A stretch of 5,747 nucleotides of DNA from the NCBI GenBank assembly GCA_030595585.1, contig JAUVCY010000141.1:1-5747 (forward strand), given 5' to 3'. Position numbers and translations under genes: made by a program. The notes beneath the pieces were generated by a model. It ran no database searches and was not told the DNA's origin. It saw nothing but the letters and a program-made list of their open reading frames with translations. Shown one piece after another: positions 1-5,747 of this stretch; positions within the stretch are counted from its first letter, which is position 1, and the number at the start of each line of letters is the position of its first letter. The stretch comes from Thermoplasmatota archaeon. GTDB lineage: Archaea > Thermoplasmatota > Penumbrarchaeia > Penumbrarchaeales > Penumbrarchaeaceae.

Positions 1-673
1 CTCGGGGCGCCCGCACCCCGACAGGGAGAAGGTGGAATCCGACTTCCTTAGAAAGATCGAGGAGATCCTTGAAAGGGGCGGTAAGGTGATCATACCGGCC
101 TTCGCCGTGGGAAGGACCCAGGAGGTGATACAGATCATCTCGCCGCTGCGGAGTGAGAAATGGCTTCACGGGATGGGGACGAGGGTTTCGAAACTGTACC
201 TCGAGAACCCCAGATTCCTGAGGGACCCCAAATCGCTGAACCGGGCCCTCAGGTCGATCAGGTTCGTCAAGAACCCGGGCCACAGGGCCCAGGCCAGGAA
301 CGCCCCGATCGTGGTAACAACGTCTGGCATGCTGGATGGCGGGCCCGTGCTCGATTACATCGAGAACAGGAGGAAAGATACGAGAAGCGGCATCCTTCTC
401 ACGGGATATCAGGTGGATGACACAAACGGAAGGATGCTGATGGAGACCGGCTCGATCGAGATCGCCGGGGTGATCGAGAAAGTGGACTGCGAGGTGGTCC
501 ATTTCGACTTCTCGGCACACGCGGGACACGACCAGCTCACCCGGTTCGCACAGGAGACGGGAGCGGCAAAGGTCATACTGGTACATGGTGACGACAGGAC
601 GCCGCTTGCAGACGCCATCTCCACCTTCACGGAGGTCCTGGTCCCGTCAACGGATGACACGTACGAGATATAA
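1..673 (+). CDS. Beta-CASP metallo-beta-lactamase RNA nuclease, C-terminal part (5'-truncated by window edge)
   Basis: This is a zinc-dependent RNA endo/exonuclease of the CPSF73/Ysh1/RNase J superfamily, expected to act in the cytoplasm on mRNA processing or decay. The reading frame is open from base 2, and the family signature SGRPHPDREKVE lies before the first in-frame GTG (32), so the true start is upstream. The metallo-beta-lactamase motifs, including HxHxDH and the acidic residue of motif A, are outside the window. Visible here, numbered from the GTG at 32, are: the beta-CASP strand KVIIPAFAVGRTQEV (18-32); the conserved TTSGMLDGGPVLDY (96-109) and LLTGYQVDDTNGR (122-134); motif B His163 in FDFSAHAGH (nt 518-520); and motif C His185 in ILVHGD (nt 584-586). 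The last two match the zinc-ligand/catalytic histidines of CPSF73. The end shortly after motif C matches the short archaeal members, which lack long C-terminal additions. One oddity is LHGMG (45-49), where relatives usually have DGM. The family is certain; exact subfamily and substrate are not. Confidence 0.92.
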   Translation, partial: SGRPHPDREKVESDFLRKIEEILERGGKVIIPAFAVGRTQEVIQIISPLRSEKWLHGMGTRVSKLYLENPRFLRDPKSLNRALRSIRFVKNPGHRAQARNAPIVVTTSGMLDGGPVLDYIENRRKDTRSGILLTGYQVDDTNGRMLMETGSIEIAGVIEKVDCEVVHFDFSAHAGHDQLTRFAQETGAAKVILVHGDDRTPLADAISTFTEVLVPSTDDTYEI

Positions 674-703
674 AGCGCACCTTGTACATGAACGAAGGAC
701 GTT

Positions 704-724
704 ACACAACTTTTATATAAATAG
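704..724 (+). promoter_or_regulatory. Archaeal TATA box promoter for the large surface-protein gene
   Basis: TTTATATAAATA at 712-723 is an excellent match to the archaeal box A consensus. It is preceded by ACACAAC (704-710), which could serve as a weak BRE. Transcription would be expected to start about 25 bases downstream, near 738-748, leaving a leader of roughly 20 bases before the GTG at 765. It lies 38 bases after the nuclease stop codon, which suggests separate transcription. The call is from sequence only. Confidence 0.75.
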
Positions 725-752
725 AATTTTGTTGGTTATCATCCGATATCGT

Positions 753-760
753 GGAGTGAT
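753..760 (+). promoter_or_regulatory. Shine-Dalgarno that fixes the GTG 765 start
   Basis: GGAGTGAT resembles the GGAGGTGAT complement of archaeal 16S rRNA with one base missing. The GGAG core ends 8 bases before the GTG at 765. That GTG also sits directly before a classic signal peptide, whereas the upstream in-frame ATG at 585 lies inside the nuclease gene and upstream of the TATA box. Confidence 0.7.
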
Positions 761-764
761 TATA

Positions 765-3700
765 GTGAACAGAAAGGTTCTTGTCAGGTTTATTTCAACG
801 TTGGCTGTTCTCATGATGCTGGCCTCGTCAATGGTGTTTTTCACGCCCTCTTCGGCCTCGGGCATCGAGGGGGATATCGACATCCCCTGGATCTCCGCCC
901 CGACAAGGGAGGCGTCATTGGATGGGGATTCATGGCCCATGTACATGGGCGATGAGAACCACACCGGTTATTCCCCCTCCCTGATCCCCCCGGACAATAC
1001 CACCCTGTGGACCACCGATATTCCCGGGTTGAAGGAGTTCGACTCGCCCATTTTATACGATTCGATCGTGTTCATAGGTTCGGGCGACGGCCACATGAGG
1101 GGGCTGGACCCGGATAACGGTGATGTGATCTGGGACCATTACATCGGCAACTACCATATCTCCGTTGGGGGGACGGCAAGGGACGGGGTGATATACTTCG
1201 GAGCGGATAACGGCCATTTCTACGCCGTCGACATAGATACAAATACGAGGCTCTGGGATGCGAACCTTCATGCGGATTCCATCATCTCCACGTCGATGGT
1301 GGCCGCCGGGAAGGTGTTCGTGGGGACCTCCAAACTGATAAACAGCACGTTCTACGCGTTGAACGCCAACGACGGCTCCGTGAACTGGACCCTCACCATG
1401 GGGGACCAGGAGAACTTCTGGGGTTTCCAGAGCAATCCCGCATTCCACGATGGGAGGCTCTACATCTCGGATGGGTGGGGGACGTTCTACTGTCTGGACA
1501 GCGACGGTTTCTTTGACGGGGACCAGGGTTATTCCGGGGAGTCCAATAAATCAACGGGCAATGCGGACATCCTCTGGTTGAAGGAGGACCCGGATACGAC
1601 GATACAGGGGCACCCCCTGCTTGCGGAGGGCAACGTATTTTACGGAAACTCCACCGGGATATTCTTCTGCCTCAACGCCCTGACAGGAGCAGAGATATGG
1701 TCCGTGGATGTGGGGTCCGGAGCCCCGCCCAAGATATCCTCCTGCCCCTCCTATCACAACGGTACGATCTACCTCACGACGAAGAGGGCATGGGGCCTGT
1801 ACAACGCCTATGTCGGGGGGTCCGTATATGCCTTTGATTCAACAGATGGCTCACCCCTCTGGAGGTTCAACACCACAGGGGAGATATCCCGCTCTTCTCC
1901 CATCGTCGGCGACGGCGTCCTGCTCTTTGGCAACAGGGAGAACAAGGTGTACTGCATATCGACCACGACCCTCAACGTCGCGGACGAGGACAGGCTCATC
2001 TGGCAGAGGAACATCGGATCGAAGATAGACTCCACGCTGGCCGTAGGCATGGGGCGTGTGTTCATCTCCAGGAAGAACCCCTCCAACGGTGGGAAGGTGA
2101 TCGCAATAGGGTCGCCCGATATGAGGGCCCATTCCATTGAGCTCAACGATCCCGCCCCTTTCGAGGGGGAGAACGTGCAGATCGCCCTCACCGTGTTGAA
2201 CAACGGGACGGTAGGTGCCACGGTCTCCGTGGTGTTCCGCATCTCCACTCCTGATTTTCTGAATCAAAAGGTCGTAGGCATGGTGTCCGGCCTCAGGGTG
2301 GAACCCGGAGAGGAGGTGGTGATCTCCCAGGATTGGGTCGCAGAGACCGGATATCCACTGATAGTGGGGTGGATCACCGAGGTATCGCCCAAGGACAAGG
2401 TGACGCAGGTAGAGGACAATATGGACAGCATAGAGATCTATGTCAGGCCGGTCCTGACCGGTTTCTGGACCTCCGCAGGAGGAAACCCGGGCCACACGGG
2501 TTGGTCACAGGGGGAACTTCAGAGCAACCGGACATACTGGTCCTACGACCTTGGGGCGGACTGGAGCGACCCCGCAGAGCCGCTCTGGCTTGATTCCCAG
2601 GCGGGTTCGGGCACGTCATCCGCAGTGGGCTCGGCCCTTTTCCTCACCACGCCGCAGGGCGACCTCACGGCTCTGAACACCTCGACGGATGGCAACGGGG
2701 GGACAGGAAGGCTCTGGACCTATACCAATGCATCATCCAATCTCATCGGAAGGCCCGCCCTCCACATCGAGAACGAGCAGTCCTGGTCATTTGCGAACAA
2801 GGTGTTCGCATTGGGAGACGACCAGGCGCTCTGGGCATTTGATTGGATCGGCTTCTGGGACGGCGTGAACGACGGGGCGTATCAGGAGGAGGAGGAGACC
2901 GGGATCACCGCAGGCGATGTCCTCTGGAGGAAGCCGCTTCCCTCCCCTGTCGCGGCCCCGATAATGATCGCAGGAGGGAACGTGTTGGTCATCACCTCTG
3001 ATGGCAACATGACCGCTTACGATGACGATGATGGATCGGCCAGGTGGAAAGTCGATGTGGGCACGGGACACCGTCCCATTGCCGCCTCGCTTGGTAAGAC
3101 CTATGTCGCGAATGGAGATATGATAACCATCATCAACGCCAACACGGGGTCGCTGATACGCACCATGGACCTCTCCACCATATTCTCGACCGATATACTC
3201 TCTCTTTCGTATCTCAACGGCAAACTGGTTGTGGGGAGCAGCATGGAGGTCGCAGTGCTGGATTCCAACCCGGACGATAACGAGGATGGGATCGTTGACG
3301 CTGAGGATGTGGATGATGGCGCACCGGATAACATCACGGGTGTCGACCTGATCTGGAGATCGCCCCTCCCCTACGAGATGATCACCCCACCGGCGGTCTC
3401 CGAGACCGCCAGAGTGATCTCAATGCAGGTAGGGGGGCGGATATTGTTCATGTACCTGAACAATGGGACGATAATATCCAACCTCTCCATGCCTCTCGCA
3501 CCGGTTACCAGGGCGATATCAGGGGGGAGCTCCTTCTACACGATCGTGGGGGCGGACCCCTGGGTGGTCACCTCATATTCGCCCGATGGAAGCGGAGGAT
3601 ACGAGGTGGTCTGGACCCTTCCCCTTGATGCCAGGCCCCGTGGGGAGCCATCCATTTCGAAGAAGCATATGACCATATCCCTGTCGGGGGGCAGGATCCT

Positions 3701-5267
3701 GTCCATCGGCGATAGGAACCTCGCACCCGTTGCGGTGATATCCTCGCCCGGTGAAGCCCTGATGGCCTTCCCCGAGGAGACGATAACCTTGAACGGCTCC
3801 CTCTCCTTCGATGGCGACGGGGACCATCTGACCTACCTGTGGTATCTCGAGGGAGAGGACTCCCCGATCTACGAGGGGCCGGACGCTGTGACCGAGGTGA
3901 ACCTGGAGGGAGTGGGCACGAAAAAGCTGACCCTTCGAGTGCTCGATGAGATGAGGGCCTCCGGAGAGGCTTACGTGAACGTGACCCTGCTCAAGAGGGT
4001 CTCCGAGGAGTTTTCCGACTTCTATTACGGGATCGTGGTGGAGATGTCCTTTGGCATCTCGGAGCCAAACGGCAGGGGCCTGGTGGATATCACCATACCC
4101 GAGATGCCTCCGGAAGCTCCCGGCGCGATATTCGTATGCCATCTGGAGTTTACGCCACTGCCCACCTATGCTTCCTATCTCCTGGAGTGGGTCAATGTAA
4201 CGATGGAGTACACCGGCAAGGAGTTCCCTGTACGGATGCACGAGGACCTGATCAAGGTGTACCGTTATCATGATGGAGCCTGGGGTGCACCGTTGGCATC
4301 TGGTGGGAACCTTGAAGAGGGGATCGGATATGGGAACTTCTCGGAATTGACAGCGGGATACTACGCGGTGGGGATAATGGACAACGACGCCCCCAACCTG
4401 AGGCACAGGCCGGAAAGCGATGTGGCGATCGTCGATTTCAACGCGGGCATGGAGTTCAGGGTAGAATACAAGGACCCGGACGGTGAGCCTCCGATATGGG
4501 TGAGGCTTGTCATCGAGGGGGGTGAGACCGTAGACCTCTCCCCCGAGGGCATCGTCGACCCGATCAGATACAGCTTCTACGGATCGTCCCCGGTGGACCT
4601 CGATCCGGGACCCTACACCTACTATTTCGAGGCTGATGATGGCCACTTCATTGCCCGAACGGGGGATTTCTCCCTGATCGTGGAGAACCGGGACCCCGTG
4701 ATATCGGTCAAGGGCCCCGAGACCAACGTGATCGTTGGAAGCGAGATACTATTTGACGCCTCGGGGACCACGGACCCGGATGATGATGACCTCACGTTCA
4801 TCTGGGATTTCGACCACAGGGACGGGCTCCAGAGGGATCACGTGGGGGAGAAGGCCGCATATTCATACCCTATCAAGGGGGTTTACATCGTAACCCTGCG
4901 GGTGTCGGACGGGACGGTCACGGTGAACCACACCATGACCATTACCGTTGTTCCGGCGGACTCCGGTGAGGCCACATCCGAGATAAGCATGGGATTGGTC
5001 ATGCTTATCGGCCTGGTCCTCCTCCTCGTGGTGGCGGTCGTGGTCTTCCTGGTCCTGTCGAGGAAGGGCTCCCAGGAGATAGAGAGGATCGACAAGGACC
5101 TGGACGTGTGGTCTTGTCCCGAGTGCGGGTCCGTGATCAGGGACGGCCTCGACGAGTGCGACGACTGCGGATACCTCTACGATCCGCTCGACTTCAGGGA
5201 GAGCTCGAAAGATGACCTTTCGGACGATTTTGAGGATGGGGAATTGGATGAACTTTTGGAGGAATAG
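765..5267 (+). CDS. Large membrane-anchored surface protein: two PQQ-type beta-propellers, CARDB-like, two PKD domains, TM helix, cytoplasmic zinc ribbon
   Basis: A 1500-residue protein, probably exported by Sec and anchored by its C-terminus; its function is unknown, with adhesion, cell-envelope structure or surface sensing all possible. In order: signal peptide 1-32 (NRK, then a hydrophobic core, PSSASG at the cleavage region); propeller 1 about 55-450, opening with WPMYMGDENHTGYS and built of about eight PQQ/WD-like blades (VIYFGADNGHFYAVD...LW type); CARDB-like domain 452-560; propeller 2 about 565-985, opening with the parallel motif SAGGNPGHTGWS; PKD 987-1076; unnamed beta-rich domain 1080-1208; Ig-like domain 1209-1308 (VEYKDPDGEPP, PGPYTYYFEADDG); PKD 1309-1397 (TDPDDDDLTFIWDFD, GVYIVTLRVSDG); transmembrane helix about 1409-1431 followed by SRKGSQ; zinc ribbon 1451-1468 (CPEC-10-CDDC); acidic tail to 1500. 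All 21 N-X-S/T sequons lie outside the membrane. No PQQ cofactor-dehydrogenase residues are recognisable, so the propellers are probably binding scaffolds. The GTG start is chosen from the Shine-Dalgarno and signal peptide. Confidence 0.93.
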   Translation: MNRKVLVRFISTLAVLMMLASSMVFFTPSSASGIEGDIDIPWISAPTREASLDGDSWPMYMGDENHTGYSPSLIPPDNTTLWTTDIPGLKEFDSPILYDSIVFIGSGDGHMRGLDPDNGDVIWDHYIGNYHISVGGTARDGVIYFGADNGHFYAVDIDTNTRLWDANLHADSIISTSMVAAGKVFVGTSKLINSTFYALNANDGSVNWTLTMGDQENFWGFQSNPAFHDGRLYISDGWGTFYCLDSDGFFDGDQGYSGESNKSTGNADILWLKEDPDTTIQGHPLLAEGNVFYGNSTGIFFCLNALTGAEIWSVDVGSGAPPKISSCPSYHNGTIYLTTKRAWGLYNAYVGGSVYAFDSTDGSPLWRFNTTGEISRSSPIVGDGVLLFGNRENKVYCISTTTLNVADEDRLIWQRNIGSKIDSTLAVGMGRVFISRKNPSNGGKVIAIGSPDMRAHSIELNDPAPFEGENVQIALTVLNNGTVGATVSVVFRISTPDFLNQKVVGMVSGLRVEPGEEVVISQDWVAETGYPLIVGWITEVSPKDKVTQVEDNMDSIEIYVRPVLTGFWTSAGGNPGHTGWSQGELQSNRTYWSYDLGADWSDPAEPLWLDSQAGSGTSSAVGSALFLTTPQGDLTALNTSTDGNGGTGRLWTYTNASSNLIGRPALHIENEQSWSFANKVFALGDDQALWAFDWIGFWDGVNDGAYQEEEETGITAGDVLWRKPLPSPVAAPIMIAGGNVLVITSDGNMTAYDDDDGSARWKVDVGTGHRPIAASLGKTYVANGDMITIINANTGSLIRTMDLSTIFSTDILSLSYLNGKLVVGSSMEVAVLDSNPDDNEDGIVDAEDVDDGAPDNITGVDLIWRSPLPYEMITPPAVSETARVISMQVGGRILFMYLNNGTIISNLSMPLAPVTRAISGGSSFYTIVGADPWVVTSYSPDGSGGYEVVWTLPLDARPRGEPSISKKHMTISLSGGRILSIGDRNLAPVAVISSPGEALMAFPEETITLNGSLSFDGDGDHLTYLWYLEGEDSPIYEGPDAVTEVNLEGVGTKKLTLRVLDEMRASGEAYVNVTLLKRVSEEFSDFYYGIVVEMSFGISEPNGRGLVDITIPEMPPEAPGAIFVCHLEFTPLPTYASYLLEWVNVTMEYTGKEFPVRMHEDLIKVYRYHDGAWGAPLASGGNLEEGIGYGNFSELTAGYYAVGIMDNDAPNLRHRPESDVAIVDFNAGMEFRVEYKDPDGEPPIWVRLVIEGGETVDLSPEGIVDPIRYSFYGSSPVDLDPGPYTYYFEADDGHFIARTGDFSLIVENRDPVISVKGPETNVIVGSEILFDASGTTDPDDDDLTFIWDFDHRDGLQRDHVGEKAAYSYPIKGVYIVTLRVSDGTVTVNHTMTITVVPADSGEATSEISMGLVMLIGLVLLLVVAVVVFLVLSRKGSQEIERIDKDLDVWSCPECGSVIRDGLDECDDCGYLYDPLDFRESSKDDLSDDFEDGELDELLEE

Positions 5268-5297
5268 GCGGAATTCTTCTCCGTCACCTGGACAACG

Positions 5298-5306
5298 TAT
5301 ATATAT
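5298..5306 (+). promoter_or_regulatory. TATA box promoter for ribosomal protein S17e
   Basis: TATATATAT in an otherwise mixed 77-base gap. It begins 31 bases after the surface-protein stop. Adding about 25 bases predicts a start near 5325-5330, leaving a leader of 15-20 bases that still includes the Shine-Dalgarno. This suggests that S17e has its own transcription even though it shares direction with the upstream gene. Confidence 0.65.
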
Positions 5307-5333
5307 GTGAAATCCTCTCGCTCGCCCCTCAAT

Positions 5334-5339
5334 AGGTGA
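5334..5339 (+). promoter_or_regulatory. Shine-Dalgarno of S17e
   Basis: AGGTGA is a perfect complement to the archaeal anti-Shine-Dalgarno and ends 5 bases before the ATG at 5345. An alternative in-frame GTG at 5336 falls within this element itself, so the ATG is the better start. Confidence 0.8.
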
Positions 5340-5344
5340 AGTCA

Positions 5345-5542
5345 ATGGGAAATATTAGGCCTACATTCATAAAAAGGTCCGCTATCGAACTGCTCAAGAG
5401 GTATCCTGATCATTTCAGCAGTGACTTTCAGCATAACAAGGAATCCGCAGAGAAGCTGGCGGACTTTCACTCACATAAGGTGAGGAACAGGGTGGCCGGT
5501 TACATCACCCGGTACAGGAAGGTCCTGGCAAGGAAGATATAG
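5345..5542 (+). CDS. rps17e: 30S ribosomal protein S17e
   Basis: A 65-residue small-subunit ribosomal protein shared by archaea and eukaryotes and absent from bacteria. The N-terminus MGNIRPTFIKRSAIELL is the family signature. It is followed by the conserved pattern of a YPDHFSSDFQHNK segment and the basic motif KVRNRVAGYITRYRK, which fits the family's rRNA-binding helical fold. The length is normal for archaeal S17e, which lacks the long eukaryotic C-terminal extension. The ATG at 5345 is preferred over the GTG at 5336 because family members begin MGN and because the Shine-Dalgarno AGGTGA overlaps the GTG. The gene is intact and ends with TAG, then a T9 tract 47 bases later. Its own TATA box lies upstream, so expression is probably independent of the surface-protein gene. 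Confidence 0.96.
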   Translation: MGNIRPTFIKRSAIELLKRYPDHFSSDFQHNKESAEKLADFHSHKVRNRVAGYITRYRKVLARKI

Positions 5543-5589
5543 TTCCACAGGTACTTTCGCTCAACTCCTTGGCCGCCGTATTAATACTC

Positions 5590-5598
5590 TTTTTTTTT
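5590..5598 (+). terminator. Oligo-T terminator after rps17e
   Basis: Nine consecutive T residues lie 47 bases downstream of the S17e stop. Archaeal RNA polymerase terminates at such U-tracts without needing a hairpin, and none is evident immediately before it. It is the longest T run in the window and is correctly placed for S17e. Confidence 0.65.
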
Positions 5599-5615
5599 AC
5601 TTGGTTAGTGTACAT

Positions 5616-5674
5616 GGGGAGCCGCCCGGGCTACCCGTATGCATCCCGACCTATGGGCGGGGTTTGATTTCCCC
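5616..5674. other. GC-rich segment able to fold into a long hairpin
   Basis: GGGGA (5616-5620) pairs with TCCCC (5670-5674), and CCGCCC (5622-5627) pairs perfectly with GGGCGG (5655-5660). A small GGG/CCC hairpin (5628-5630 with 5634-5636) fits inside. GGGGA could instead pair with TCCCC at 5677-5681. The segment lies between the T9 tract and a pyrimidine-rich stretch and matches no RNA family I recognise; it is not a tRNA. It could be a leader or small RNA, or chance folding of GC-rich DNA. Confidence 0.25.
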
Positions 5675-5688
5675 TTTCCCCGTCCGCT

Positions 5689-5734
5689 TTTTCTTCTTTG
5701 GGCTTTATCAATGTTTATTCTCCAAAGAAGAAAA
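5689..5734. repeat. Perfect 13-bp inverted repeat with 20-base spacer
   Basis: TTTTCTTCTTTGG at 5689-5701 is the exact reverse complement of CCAAAGAAGAAAA at 5722-5734. The left arm is T-rich on the + strand, and the right arm is T-rich read on the - strand, so it could act as a two-way T-rich terminator between convergent genes. It could equally be a regulator binding site for a gene beyond the right edge. It is too close to the edge to decide. Confidence 0.6.
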
Positions 5735-5747
5735 TCCGCCCACCGCT

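Noticed and set aside
32..34. GTG 32 as the start of the beta-CASP gene
   Set aside because: The frame is open to base 2 and encodes the family-specific SGRPHPDREK upstream; the catalytic metallo-beta-lactamase half must precede it.
585..764. In-frame upstream extension of the large gene to ATG 585
   Set aside because: It overlaps the nuclease gene, lies upstream of the TATA box, and would bury the signal peptide. GTG 765 has a Shine-Dalgarno and a proper signal peptide.
1851..2495. 214-codon minus-strand open frame
   Set aside because: Shadow of propeller 1 and the CARDB region; His/Gly/Pro-rich composition and no family resemblance.
3573..4646. 357-codon open frame on the minus strand
   Set aside because: It lies wholly inside the surface-protein gene, its sequence shows no recognisable domain, and it is explained by GC-biased third positions of the real frame.
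5269..5283. Hairpin terminator after the surface-protein gene
   Set aside because: Only a 4-bp CGGA/TCCG stem with no T run after it; too weak to call.
4863..5345. 160-codon minus-strand open frame reaching the rps17e start
   Set aside because: It runs antisense to the PKD, TM and zinc-ribbon coding region; its composition is typical of a shadow frame and it overlaps the S17e promoter.
5616..5682. Possible tRNA
   Set aside because: GGGGAG/TTTCCCC can imitate an acceptor stem and TTTGATT a T-loop, but the span is only about 66 bases, the T-stem base pair is mismatched, and no D-arm or anticodon arm is present.

Overview
The window looks archaeal, most likely from the Thermoplasmatota or a related euryarchaeal lineage. 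The evidence is an archaeal-type ribosomal protein S17e, a beta-CASP RNA-processing nuclease of the archaeal/eukaryotic type, TATA boxes (no -35/-10 pairs) placed before two of the genes, Shine-Dalgarno sequences matching AGGTGA/GGAG, an oligo-T terminator, and frequent AGG (Arg) and ATA (Ile) codons in a fairly GC-rich sequence. The phylum is an inference from general resemblance; no alignment could be run.

Layout, all on the + strand. Positions 1-673 hold the C-terminal part of a metallo-beta-lactamase/beta-CASP ribonuclease whose N-terminus lies off the left edge. A 91-base gap carries a strong TATA box and a Shine-Dalgarno for the next gene. Positions 765-5267 encode a 1500-residue, one-pass membrane-anchored surface protein: signal peptide, PQQ-type beta-propeller, CARDB-like domain, second PQQ-type beta-propeller, PKD domain, a beta-rich domain I cannot name, an Ig-like domain, a second PKD domain, one transmembrane helix, and a short cytoplasmic tail with a four-cysteine zinc ribbon and an acidic end. 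A 77-base gap carries another TATA box and Shine-Dalgarno. Positions 5345-5542 encode ribosomal protein S17e. The last 205 bases hold no convincing gene; they contain a T9 tract that probably ends S17e transcription, a GC-rich segment able to fold, and a perfect 13-bp inverted repeat.

Each of the last two genes has its own apparent promoter, so the three genes are probably neighbours rather than one operon. RNA processing and ribosomal protein genes are housekeeping functions; the large surface protein sits between them with no evident functional link. I see no mobile element, CRISPR array, tRNA, rRNA or defence locus. The most unusual item is the surface protein, which couples a very large, sequon-rich extracellular portion (21 N-X-S/T sites, all outside) to a small cytoplasmic zinc ribbon. 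I did not find a clear new multi-gene system.
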